DNA of 10,803 nucleotides from Eudoraea sp. (GTDB lineage: Bacteria > Bacteroidota > Bacteroidia > Flavobacteriales > Flavobacteriaceae), in contig JABDQS010000015.1 of the NCBI GenBank assembly GCA_013042125.1, positions 1 to 10,803 of the forward strand, in the 5' to 3' direction. Position numbers and translations under genes: made by a program. Positions 1 to 7,247 of the stretch are shown one piece after another (within the stretch, counting starts at the first letter, position 1; each line of letters begins with the position of its first letter). The notes below the pieces were generated by a model. It searched no databases. It saw nothing but the letters and a program-made list of their open reading frames with translations, and was not told the origin of the DNA.

Positions 1-260
1 CGCTCAAACTCGTCATTCTCTCCTACATAGGAAGAGATCATTTTCTTTATCTGATGCTTTTGCAACAGCAGGCCCAGACCAAAATCGTCTACCCCTGCAT
101 TGTTACTAATGCAGGTAATGTTCTTGACCCCTAATCGTACAAGTTCTGAAATGGCATTCTCCGGGATCCCGCATAATCCAAATCCACCCAGCATAAAGGT
201 CATTCCGTCTTTAACACCTTGCAGGGCCTCTTGAGCATCTTTGACTCTTTTCAGGATCAT
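1..260 (-). CDS. scoA: CoA transferase subunit A, N-terminal part (runs off left edge)
   Basis: The first 86 codons of a family I CoA-transferase alpha subunit, of the succinyl-CoA:3-ketoacid (SCOT/AtoD/ScoA) type. The family moves CoA between succinyl-CoA and acetoacetate or related 3-oxoacids in the cytoplasm, as a complex with a B subunit normally encoded next door. The sequence shows the family's glycine-rich segment [10 protein letters not shown] at residues 25-34, then [13 protein letters not shown] at about 53-65. The catalytic glutamate lies in the B subunit, which is not in this window. The ATG at 260 is the only in-frame start that gives the normal N-terminus, about 24 residues before the GGFG motif. 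It lies 30 nt downstream of the pbp1A stop in the same direction, so read-through transcription is possible. Substrate specificity (acetoacetate or another acid) cannot be told from this fragment. Confidence 0.85.
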   Translation of the reverse strand, partial: MILKRVKDAQEALQGVKDGMTFMLGGFGLCGIPENAISELVRLGVKNITCISNNAGVDDFGLGLLLQKHQIKKMISSYVGENDEFE

Positions 261-290
261 ATGTATGTTTTATCTTCTGTGTTTATTGAT

Positions 291-2636
291 TTAAAAATCC
301 AGGTCGTCCAGATCGTCATCCAGGTCATTATCCTTTTCAACCGCTTGTTCTAATTTGGAACAATCTAAATTGATGCTCATTTCTTCCGGGGCTGTGAATT
401 CTTCCTTGGATACGCCAAGATCCGGGTCTTCGTAATTCTTTTGCATATAAAGAGCCCAAATTGGCAAGGCCATTGAAGCTCCCTGCCCATAGACTATAGA
501 TTTAAAGTGGGTAGCCCGTTCTTCACCTCCAACCCAAACACCGGTTACCAAATTAGGCACCATTCCCATGAACCAGCCATCGCTTTGATTTTGAGTAGTC
601 CCGGTTTTTCCAGCAATTGGATTTGTGAATTCATAAGGATATCCTGTAATTATCTCCTTGTAGACAGGTTGGTCCTTTAGAGAACTATGTCTTAAACGCA
701 TCCCGGAACCTCCTTCAGTGACACCTTCCAAAAGGTTGATCATGGCATAGGCCACTTCCTTGCTTAAAACATCTTTTGTTTCAGGCACATATTCGTATAA
801 GACCGTTCCGTTCTTATCTTCAATACGTGTTACCATGACAGGCTTTACATATACTCCCTGATTGGCAAAAGTGCCATAGGCCCCTACCATTTCATAGACA
901 TTAAAATCTGGTGTGCCGAGAGCAATGGAAGGTACTTCCAGAATTTCTCCTGTTAGGCCAATATTCTTGACGATAGATACCACAGGTTTTGGTCCTACCA
1001 TATCAATTAATTGGGCAGTCACCGTATTCACAGAATTCGCCAGGGCATGTTTTAGTGTATACATCTCCCCAGAGTATTTTCCGTTAGAATTCTTAGGACA
1101 CCAGGGTTCCGGGTTACCGTGTTTTTCGGCTTCTATACAGTATTGACTATCTGGTAATTGATCGCAGGGAGACATGCGTAGCTGATCTATTGCAGCGGCA
1201 TAGACAAAAGGCTTAAAAGTTGATCCTGCCTGCCGCGCTCCCTGAATAACATTATCGTACTGAAAATGCTTGTAATTTAATCCGCCAACCCATGCCTTTA
1301 CATGCCCGGTTTGCGGTTCCATAGACATCATAGCCGATCTGAGAAATGTCTTGTAATAACGAATAGAATCGAGTGGGGTCATTACCGTATCTTTCTCCTG
1401 AGTATCACTTTTCCAATCAAAGACCGTCATTTCGGTCTTTACATTAAACGAAGCTCTGATCTCTTCTTCGGTCTTATCCTCGGCCTTCATTTTCCTCCAA
1501 CGATCCGAATTTCTTATGGCACGTTCCATGATCCTGTTGATCTCCTCTTTTTCCAGATCCAAAAATGGTGTTGTAGGATTTCTCTCAGGGGTATTCTGAT
1601 GAAAAAATTCTGCCTGCAGACGTTTCATATGCTCGCCAACGGCATCCTCTGCATTCTTTTGCATTCTGGAATCTATGGTTGTGTAGACCTTTAAACCATC
1701 CAGATATATATTCCATGTATCGCGATCGCCTTCTTCCGTTACCGGTTTTGGGTTTTCTTTGATCCAGTCATTCAGATATCGTTGCAGGTACATTCTAAAA
1801 TAGGTAGCCAGTCCTTCACGATGCGACTCCGGACTAAAATTGATGTCCATTTTAGTCTTCTGAAGGGAGTCTTTATGTTGCTCACTTATATATCCGTACT
1901 TCTCCATTTGAGAGAGTACCGTATTTCGGCGATCAAGCACTAGTTTTTCGCGTCGAATTGGGTTGTAGAGAGAAGAGTTTTTGAGCATCCCAACCAGCAC
2001 AGCAGACTCTTCGATCTTCAGATCCGAAGGTTCCTTTCCAAAATAGATGCGTGAGGCTGAGCGTATACCATCGGCGTTATAGCCAAAATCATAGATGTTC
2101 ATATACATGGCTATGATCTCTTGTTTGGTATATCTGCGTTCCAAACGAGTAGCTATCACCCATTCTTTGATCTTCTGGGTTACTGCCTGAAAGAGATTCT
2201 TAGAACGAACACCAACAAAGAGTTGTCTTGCCAGTTGCTGTGAAATGGTACTAGCTCCTCCGCGCTGACCCAAAAAGACGACGGCCCTTAAGGTTCCAAT
2301 GCCATCAATACCGGAATGATCATAATATCGGGCATCTTCTGTTGCAACTAAAGCTTCCACCAGATTCTTTGGCAGATCCTTATAATCTACCGGGGTACGG
2401 TTGTCATCAAGGTAAAATTTACCAAGGGTAGCACCATCCGATGAGATGATCTCAGTGGCCAAATTTGTTTTTGGATTCTCTAATCTTTCGAAGGTGGGCA
2501 TTTCGCCGAAAGCACCCCAGGATGCCAGAAGAAATATTAATAGAACGGATAGGACCCCAGAAAGAAAAAGGATCCAAAACCATTTAATGAACGGGTAAAA
2601 TGAGGTATTCGAAGATTTTTTACGGGCGCGTGCCAT
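291..2636 (-). CDS. Bifunctional class A penicillin-binding protein (PBP1A-type transglycosylase/transpeptidase)
   Basis: A 781-aa inner-membrane enzyme that polymerises lipid II into glycan strands and cross-links the stem peptides in the periplasm. After a basic N-terminus there is one membrane helix at about 18-40. The GT51 glycosyltransferase domain spans about 65-240, with catalytic Glu100 in EDARYYDHSGID, the GGASTISQQLARQ motif at 126-138, and RRYTKQEIIAMYMN at about 167-180, where Glu173 is the likely second catalytic glutamate. The transpeptidase domain spans about 435-735, with the serine nucleophile in STFK (Ser472, Lys475), SVN at 535-537 and KTGT at 677-680. All catalytic motifs are intact. 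A charged stretch at about 340-425 links the two domains. The C-terminus is a run of Asp and Leu (about 769-781). The start lies 5 nt after the gldH stop, so it is probably co-transcribed with ricT and gldH. It could be called mrcA or ponA; the family is certain, the symbol is not. Confidence 0.95.
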   Translation of the reverse strand: MARARKKSSNTSFYPFIKWFWILFLSGVLSVLLIFLLASWGAFGEMPTFERLENPKTNLATEIISSDGATLGKFYLDDNRTPVDYKDLPKNLVEALVATEDARYYDHSGIDGIGTLRAVVFLGQRGGASTISQQLARQLFVGVRSKNLFQAVTQKIKEWVIATRLERRYTKQEIIAMYMNIYDFGYNADGIRSASRIYFGKEPSDLKIEESAVLVGMLKNSSLYNPIRREKLVLDRRNTVLSQMEKYGYISEQHKDSLQKTKMDINFSPESHREGLATYFRMYLQRYLNDWIKENPKPVTEEGDRDTWNIYLDGLKVYTTIDSRMQKNAEDAVGEHMKRLQAEFFHQNTPERNPTTPFLDLEKEEINRIMERAIRNSDRWRKMKAEDKTEEEIRASFNVKTEMTVFDWKSDTQEKDTVMTPLDSIRYYKTFLRSAMMSMEPQTGHVKAWVGGLNYKHFQYDNVIQGARQAGSTFKPFVYAAAIDQLRMSPCDQLPDSQYCIEAEKHGNPEPWCPKNSNGKYSGEMYTLKHALANSVNTVTAQLIDMVGPKPVVSIVKNIGLTGEILEVPSIALGTPDFNVYEMVGAYGTFANQGVYVKPVMVTRIEDKNGTVLYEYVPETKDVLSKEVAYAMINLLEGVTEGGSGMRLRHSSLKDQPVYKEIITGYPYEFTNPIAGKTGTTQNQSDGWFMGMVPNLVTGVWVGGEERATHFKSIVYGQGASMALPIWALYMQKNYEDPDLGVSKEEFTAPEEMSINLDCSKLEQAVEKDNDLDDDLDDLDF

Positions 2637-2641
2637 TCCTG

Positions 2642-3124
2642 TTATTTCTTTTCAATTTCCACTCCAACATCTGTGATACCGGATAATTCTACAATCCCGT
2701 CAACAGTGCCGTTCTTTCGCATTGCATGTTGAATGCTTAATGTATATACGCCTGTAACGGGAAAATTGATGTTTTCCTTATACCAAAGTCTATTTTCTTT
2801 GATACTTCCATATCCTTTACCCAGCCAGGTTCCGTCAGCATTAGCCATGACATACTCGAGTGTATCAATATAGGTTGCCCCATCCGGGTACTCCAGTTCA
2901 GTGATCAGGAATAAGTTACTATATGGGTAGGTATTGTCGTTCCTGACATTAATATAAATTTGATAGTCTTGATCAACCTCCAGATCAGAGATCTTAAATT
3001 CTCTAATATCATTCCTTTTCCAATTGCTATCATCAAGAGCTTGGAATTCAGAATACACAGGGCCTTTTCCACAACCAAGAAGCAGGAGGCCACAGACCAA
3101 AATCAGAAAATAAGATCTAGGCAT
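2642..3124 (-). CDS. gldH: Gliding motility lipoprotein GldH
   Basis: A 160-aa predicted lipoprotein matching GldH, which is needed for gliding motility in Flavobacterium johnsoniae. Its biochemical role is not settled. From the ATG at 3124 the protein has a short basic start, a hydrophobic stretch and a lipobox ending LLLGC at Cys18, followed by GKGPVYSEFQ. That is a typical signal peptidase II site. The mature part is beta-rich, with DVEV/DLEV-type segments and a WYKENINFPVTGVYTLSIQHAM segment late in the protein, split here as WYKENINFPV and TGVYTLSIQHAM. An in-frame start exists at 3235 but would put 37 basic residues before the signal peptide and overlap ricT by over 100 nt, so I reject it. 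The chosen start overlaps the ricT stop by 8 nt, which suggests translational coupling. Placement between ricT and a PBP1A gene is an arrangement I recall from other Flavobacteriaceae. Its presence hints that the host glides or descends from gliders. Confidence 0.85.
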   Translation of the reverse strand: MPRSYFLILVCGLLLLGCGKGPVYSEFQALDDSNWKRNDIREFKISDLEVDQDYQIYINVRNDNTYPYSNLFLITELEYPDGATYIDTLEYVMANADGTWLGKGYGSIKENRLWYKENINFPVTGVYTLSIQHAMRKNGTVDGIVELSGITDVGVEIEKK

Positions 3125-4280
3125 TTTTAGTAGAGGGTTTAAATGGCTTTCTTCTTTTTTTGTTTTTCTTCCTTCTGTTTTTACTCTTTGGACGATCAAA
3201 ACGAGTAAGACTATCCTGGCCCACCGTATTCTCAAAAAGAGTAGGTTCTTTCTGCAGATTATCTACGGCGTACATCTCAAGACTAGCAACTTTTTCTTTT
3301 TGTTTGTTCTTGATCAGGATCTCTTTTACCTGGTCCTTAGTTAATGTGTGCCAATGGGCCGGTTCGTCTTTGTATGAAAACCATAACAGTCCTTTGAAAA
3401 TATCTGTTTTTTGACAAAAGGCCATTCCTTTTTCCGTGAATAATTTGCTGTCTTGTGCGGGGAAGTCTTTTAGAACGTCCAGGTACATATCCAATTCGTA
3501 ATTAAGGCAGCATTTGAGTTTCCCGCACTGTCCTGCCAGTTTCTGAGGATTCAAAGATAATTGCTGATACCTCGCTGCGGATGTACTAACAGATCTGAAG
3601 TCTGTAAGCCAGGTAGAGCAGCACAATTCTCTGCCGCACGACCCTATTCCTCCTAATCGCTGTGCCTCCTGCCGATAGCCTATCTGACGCATTTCAATAC
3701 GAATGCCAAAAGCCTTGGCCATATCTTTGATCAATTGCCTGAAATCTACTCGGTCTTCAGCGGTGTAGTAAAAAGTTGCCTTTGACCCGTCTCCCTGGAA
3801 TTCAACATCGGAGATCTTCATTTGAAGACGTAATAAAATGGCCATTTCCCTGGCTCTTTTTTTTATCTCGTCTTCCTTATCCCGACACCTTTGCCATTTG
3901 TCAATATCTTTCTGTGTAGCCTTCCTGTAAACCTTTGGCAACTCTTCATCATCAAAAGCCACCTTTTTCTTTTTCATTTGAATCCTGACAAGTTCCCCGG
4001 ACAGGGTAACCATACCTACATCATGGCCAGATTTAGCTTGGGTAGCAACCAGATCCCCGATGGAAAAAGTAAGATCTTCGGCCACTCTGAAAAATTCCTT
4101 TCTACTATTTTTAAACCGCACTTCCACGCAATCAAATGGTTTTTCCCCATTTGGAAGTGACATATTAGAAAGCCAGTCAAATACCGTTAATTTATTACAA
4201 CCATCTGTGCCGCAAGTACCATTGTTCTTGCATCCTGCTGGTTGTCCATCCTTTCCGGTTGAACAACTGCTACAACCCAT
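3117..4280 (-). CDS. ricT: RicT/YaaT-like PSP1 domain protein
   Basis: A 387-aa cytoplasmic protein with the PSP1 C-terminal domain. In Bacillus subtilis RicT (YaaT) works with RicA and RicF to steer RNase Y processing, and the complex carries Fe-S clusters. Its role in Bacteroidota is not known to me. The N-terminus is cysteine-rich (C3, C6, C17, C23, C28). The PSP1 core at about 45-270 contains FYYTAEDRVDFRQLIKDMA (about 170-188) and the conserved cysteine motifs GIGSCGRELCCSTWL (C215, C220, C221) and AGQCGKLKCCLNYE (C252, C257, C258). A lysine- and arginine-rich tail at about 364-387 may bind nucleic acid. The tail is encoded in the stretch that leads into gldH. The ATG at 4280 gives the cysteine-rich head. 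An 88-nt gap separates it from trhO upstream; it contains a hairpin at 4299-4323. No ricA or ricF partner is visible here. Confidence 0.88.
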   Translation of the reverse strand: MGCSSCSTGKDGQPAGCKNNGTCGTDGCNKLTVFDWLSNMSLPNGEKPFDCVEVRFKNSRKEFFRVAEDLTFSIGDLVATQAKSGHDVGMVTLSGELVRIQMKKKKVAFDDEELPKVYRKATQKDIDKWQRCRDKEDEIKKRAREMAILLRLQMKISDVEFQGDGSKATFYYTAEDRVDFRQLIKDMAKAFGIRIEMRQIGYRQEAQRLGGIGSCGRELCCSTWLTDFRSVSTSAARYQQLSLNPQKLAGQCGKLKCCLNYELDMYLDVLKDFPAQDSKLFTEKGMAFCQKTDIFKGLLWFSYKDEPAHWHTLTKDQVKEILIKNKQKEKVASLEMYAVDNLQKEPTLFENTVGQDSLTRFDRPKSKNRRKKNKKRRKPFKPSTKNA

Positions 4281-4298
4281 ATATTTTTATCTTGATTT

Positions 4299-4323
4299 GC
4301 TCAAAAATTCTACTTTTTTGAGC
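4299..4323 (-). promoter_or_regulatory. Hairpin in the ricT 5' leader
   Basis: A perfect 9-bp inverted repeat, GCTCAAAAA against TTTTTGAGC, with a 7-nt loop. It ends 18 nt before the ricT start codon on the minus strand. Read on the minus strand it is not followed by a U run, so it is not a clear terminator for trhO. It could be a leader structure that affects ricT translation or RNA stability. It is A/T-rich and could be partly chance. Confidence 0.4.
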
Positions 4324-4368
4324 AAAAAGCGTTCGTGAAAAATTATTACAGGTAAAGATACTACTTTT

Positions 4369-5445
4369 TTAACGTGAACTAAAAATGCCGATATCCCGGA
4401 GAGAAGTGGATTTACTCTTTTTATAAGTGAGGACTTCTGATCGCCCCTTTTTGAATATTTTATTGCTGTCTGTCTTCCCTTTTCGAAGTTTTTTCTGCTC
4501 TTCTTCCGGTAAGGAATGGATCGTCTTACAATGATCAGAACAACAATTATCCATTTTCTCAGCACAGGCATCGCATTGAATAAACAGCAAATGACATGCT
4601 TCGTTGGCACAATTAACATGGGTATCACATGCTTCACCACATTGATGACAATTGGCAATTACATCTTCTGTGATGCGTTCTCCCCTTCGGTGATCAAAAA
4701 CAAAGTTTTTCCCCAGGAATTTATTTTCCAGTCCCTTAGAATTTACCTGTCTGGCATAATCAATGATCCCTCCTTCCAACTGATACACCTTTTTAAACCC
4801 CTTATGCTTGTAGTATGCACTTGCCTTTTCACAACGGATACCCCCTGTACAATACATGACCAGTTTTTTATCTTCTTTGAAATCGGCAAGGTCCTTTTCT
4901 ATGATATCTAATGAGTCCCTGAAGGTGTCTACGTCTGGTGTGATGGCGTTTTTGAAATGGCCGATCTCACTTTCATAATGGTTCCGCATATCCACCAGAA
5001 TGGTGTCCGGATCTTCAATGAGTTCATTAAAAGTTTCGGCACCAACATGGATGCCCTTATTGGTAACATCAAAGGATTTATCGTTGAGACCGTCTGCTAC
5101 TATCTTCTTGCGGACCTTGACCTTGAGTTTAAGAAAAGATTTATTGTCCTGTTCTATGGCAATATTCAGACGTACCTGTTCCAGAAATGAAATGCTATCC
5201 AGCTGTGCCTTAAAAAGTTCAAAATTCTCTGCAGGAACTGAAAGTTGGGCGTTGATCCCTTCTTTCGCAACATATATCCTGCCGAGGACATCGAGAGCGT
5301 CCCATGCTATAAAAAGATGGTTCCTGAAGATTTGTGTATTTCCAATGTGTGCGTACTTGTAAAAGGAGATAGTGAGGCGTTCTTTTCCGGCCTCCTCAAT
5401 AAGAGCTTCCCTTTCTTTCGCACTTAATGTATTGTACAGTTGCAT
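4369..5445 (-). CDS. trhO: tRNA uridine(34) hydroxylase (rhodanese family, YceA/TrhO)
   Basis: A 358-aa cytoplasmic enzyme of the TrhO (former YceA/UPF0176) family, which uses O2 to hydroxylate uridine 34 in the anticodon of certain tRNAs. The product, ho5U, is the precursor of cmo5U-type modifications. The N-terminal domain (about 22-115) contains the family signature RIYVAKEGINAQLS at 56-69. The rhodanese domain (about 135-235) has VDMRNHYESEIGHFKNA (151-167) and the active-site loop YCTGGIRCEKA with the likely catalytic Cys199. QLEGGIIDYA follows at 222-231. The C-terminal part has about ten cysteines (C266, C269, C273, C279, C284, C291, C294, C301, C302, C306), a pattern suited to zinc binding and partly shared with known members. 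The length is close to the roughly 350 aa of the E. coli protein. The only sensible start is the ATG at 5445. It is transcribed away from recA. Confidence 0.93.
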   Translation of the reverse strand: MQLYNTLSAKEREALIEEAGKERLTISFYKYAHIGNTQIFRNHLFIAWDALDVLGRIYVAKEGINAQLSVPAENFELFKAQLDSISFLEQVRLNIAIEQDNKSFLKLKVKVRKKIVADGLNDKSFDVTNKGIHVGAETFNELIEDPDTILVDMRNHYESEIGHFKNAITPDVDTFRDSLDIIEKDLADFKEDKKLVMYCTGGIRCEKASAYYKHKGFKKVYQLEGGIIDYARQVNSKGLENKFLGKNFVFDHRRGERITEDVIANCHQCGEACDTHVNCANEACHLLFIQCDACAEKMDNCCSDHCKTIHSLPEEEQKKLRKGKTDSNKIFKKGRSEVLTYKKSKSTSLRDIGIFSSR

Positions 5446-5481
5446 GCTATACCGTGATTAAGGTGAATGAAATTAAGATTA

Positions 5482-5489
5482 CAAAAGTA
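5482..5489 (-). promoter_or_regulatory. Probable trhO promoter (-7 element)
   Basis: On the minus strand this reads TACTTTTG, an exact match to the Bacteroidota -7 consensus TAnnTTTG. It would start transcription about 30 nt before the trhO ATG. The -33 position falls on the U tract of the terminator at 5511-5540 and has a T run but no clean TTTG. The element is short, so support is position plus an exact match only. Confidence 0.45.
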
Positions 5490-5510
5490 CGGCTTTTCAG
5501 CTGTTTTCAT

Positions 5511-5540
5511 ATAAAAAGAGCCCCGAAATACAGGGCTCTT
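5511..5540 (-). terminator. Rho-independent terminator, leftward, not explained by a known gene
   Basis: An 8-bp perfect stem, AAGAGCCC against GGGCTCTT, with a 9-nt loop. Read on the minus strand it is directly followed by a run of five U, then AU. On the plus strand no U run follows, so it is directional. It lies between two divergent genes (trhO to the left, recA to the right), where no leftward transcript is expected. Either an unannotated leftward RNA starts within the recA leader, or the site is an attenuator or insulator in front of trhO. Confidence 0.7.
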
Positions 5541-5653
5541 AAGGGTCACTTTAAGGAAATTTTCTTTTCCATAGAGATATTACCAGTAAAGTGAACAACA
5601 ATTAAAAATGTTTTAAGGTAGATGTAGCAAATGGAAAAAGGTTGCTTTTGCCG

Positions 5654-5684
5654 TTGTGTTATGCAAAAAGAAATGGTAATTTAG
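5654..5684 (+). promoter_or_regulatory. Possible recA promoter
   Basis: TTG at 5654-5656, a 20-nt spacer, and TAATTTAG at 5677-5684. The latter matches the Bacteroidota -7 element TAnnTTTG except at one base. This would put the RNA start about 20-25 nt before the recA ATG. I see no LexA-type operator. The match is imperfect and the assignment tentative. Confidence 0.35.
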
Positions 5685-5712
5685 TCACCCTTAAATTAAA
5701 GACATAGAAGAC

Positions 5713-6720
5713 ATGAGTAATGAGAAAGATGCGAAGTTGAAAGCCCTGAAATTAACCCTTGATAAATTGGATAAGACCTATGGTAAAGGGGCTGTAATGA
5801 AGATGGGAGATTCTGTAGTAGCCGATGTTGATGTAATACCTTCAGGATCCCTTGGGCTCGATATAGCTTTAGGAGTAGGAGGTTATCCCAGAGGAAGAGT
5901 GGTAGAGATCTACGGACCTGAATCGTCCGGGAAGACCACGCTTACCCTGCATGCGATGGCAGAAGCTCAAAAAAATGGAGGTATTGCCGCATTTATTGAT
6001 GCGGAACACGCCTTCGACAGGTTCTATGCCCAAAAATTGGGAGTGGATATAGACAATCTAATAATTTCACAGCCAGATCACGGAGAACAGGCATTGGAGA
6101 TTGCTGATAACCTCATCCGTTCCGGTGCTATTGATATTGTTGTAATAGATTCCGTGGCTGCCTTAACACCAAAAAGTGAGATCGAAGGGGAAATGGGAGA
6201 TTCTAAAATGGGGTTACACGCCCGGTTAATGTCTCAGGCGCTAAGAAAACTTACCGCTTCCATAAGTAAGACACATTGTACCGTGATCTTTATCAATCAG
6301 CTACGGGAAAAGATCGGAATTATGTTTGGAAACCCGGAAACGACCACCGGTGGTAATGCCTTAAAATTCTACGCGTCCGTTAGATTGGATATAAGAAGAT
6401 CTACGCAGATCAAAGATTCTAATGGAGCGGTTCAGGGAAATAAGACACGTGTAAAAGTGGTAAAAAACAAAGTAGCTCCTCCTTTTAAAATGGCCGAATT
6501 TGATATCATGTACGGCGAAGGGATCTCCAAAATAGGAGAGATCCTTGATCTTGGTGTAGAATTTGAGATCATTAAAAAGAGTGGCTCCTGGTTTAGTTAC
6601 GGAGACACCAAACTTGGGCAGGGAAGAGATGCAGTAAAAATACTTCTGAAGGATAATCCTGAATTGTCCGAGGAATTAGAAGGCAAAATAAAGGACGCTA
6701 TTTCGGCGCTCAAGGGATAG
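5713..6720 (+). CDS. recA: Recombinase RecA
   Basis: A 335-aa DNA strand-exchange ATPase that forms filaments on single-stranded DNA for homologous recombination and repair. Visible parts: an N-terminal helix, Walker A GPESSGKT at 68-75, catalytic-type Glu98 in FIDAEHAFD, Walker [12 protein letters not shown] at 141-151, DNA-binding loop L1 around EIEGEMGD (156-163), and loop L2 with [20 protein letters not shown] (195-214). [13 protein letters not shown] follows at 246-258. All key motifs are intact, and I see no intein or frameshift. It is about 18 residues shorter than E. coli RecA and ends in SALKG without the long acidic tail, as in relatives. The ATG at 5713 fits the family start. It leads a plus-strand group with a lipoprotein gene 67 nt downstream. 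Confidence 0.98.
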   Translation: MSNEKDAKLKALKLTLDKLDKTYGKGAVMKMGDSVVADVDVIPSGSLGLDIALGVGGYPRGRVVEIYGPESSGKTTLTLHAMAEAQKNGGIAAFIDAEHAFDRFYAQKLGVDIDNLIISQPDHGEQALEIADNLIRSGAIDIVVIDSVAALTPKSEIEGEMGDSKMGLHARLMSQALRKLTASISKTHCTVIFINQLREKIGIMFGNPETTTGGNALKFYASVRLDIRRSTQIKDSNGAVQGNKTRVKVVKNKVAPPFKMAEFDIMYGEGISKIGEILDLGVEFEIIKKSGSWFSYGDTKLGQGRDAVKILLKDNPELSEELEGKIKDAISALKG

Positions 6721-6787
6721 GCCACTCTAAAGTAGACTAAAAGCAACCCTTCCTTTTTATTTTCATCTTAAGAGAAACAATATTGAG

Positions 6788-7207
6788 ATGAGCTTTAAAA
6801 GATCTATACCTTTTCTTCTTTGTTTTCTTGTCTTGATCTTACAATCTTGCAAGCTTGAAGATGACAGGGTTAATTTTCGTTTCGTGCCCTTACAGATAGT
6901 AAGTGCCGACCTTCCTGAATCATTCGACCTTAATGAGACTTATGAGATCGGGGTTACCTATGTGCGTCCCAATGGTTGCTTTTTCTTTGAAGGATTCGAT
7001 ATTACAGACCAGGCAACTACTACGCGCAATGTAGTGGCCATAGGGTCAGAATTCTATGAGGAAACTTGCACACAGGCCCTGGAAGAGCTGGAAACTTCCT
7101 TCAATTTTATCGTTCTCTATGAAGGCACCTATCTCTTTCGCTTCTGGAATGGAGAGGATGAAAATGGAGTAGACCAGTACATTGAGATTGAAGTGCCGGT
7201 AAATTAA
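6788..7207 (+). CDS. Lipoprotein of unknown function
   Basis: A 139-aa predicted lipoprotein that I cannot assign to a named family. It has a basic start (MSFKRS), a hydrophobic stretch at about 7-18 and a lipobox LQSC with the lipidated Cys21, followed by KLEDDR. The acidic residues soon after the Cys are compatible with an exported lipoprotein, but the leaflet and membrane cannot be fixed. The mature part is short, acidic and beta-rich, and ends in YIEIEVPVN like a single beta-sandwich domain. It has two further cysteines, in NGCFFF (about 64) and EETCTQ (about 95), which could form a disulfide in the periplasm. It lies 67 nt after recA, with no clear terminator between, and 40 nt before the ECF sigma gene. 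It may belong to the sigma operon rather than act in recombination. Confidence 0.85.
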   Translation: MSFKRSIPFLLCFLVLILQSCKLEDDRVNFRFVPLQIVSADLPESFDLNETYEIGVTYVRPNGCFFFEGFDITDQATTTRNVVAIGSEFYEETCTQALEELETSFNFIVLYEGTYLFRFWNGEDENGVDQYIEIEVPVN

Positions 7208-7247
7208 TGATCTTTATAGGACTAAAGAAAAAAATCTGACCATCATT

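Noticed and set aside
1302..1694. Open frame of about 130 codons on the plus strand
   Set aside because: It lies wholly opposite the PBP1A gene and has no domain or sensible composition. It is a shadow of the real gene.
3125..3235. N-terminal extension of gldH from an ATG at 3235
   Set aside because: It would add 37 basic residues before a clear lipoprotein signal peptide and overlap ricT by more than 100 nt. The ATG at 3124 gives a normal signal peptide.
4516..4911. Open frame of about 131 codons on the plus strand
   Set aside because: It lies opposite trhO, whose motifs are intact, and shows no recognisable protein features.
5511..5540. Stem-loop as an attenuator of recA on the plus strand
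   Set aside because: It has no U run on the plus strand and lies upstream of the likely recA transcription start.
5546..5572. Nine-codon minus-strand frame (MEKKISLK) as a gene
   Set aside because: It is too short, has no ribosome site and could easily arise by chance. It is mentioned only in connection with the nearby terminator.
5600..5712. LexA/SOS operator upstream of recA
   Set aside because: No CTG-N10-CAG or GAAC-N4-GTTC type site is present. Many Bacteroidota also lack a classic LexA system.
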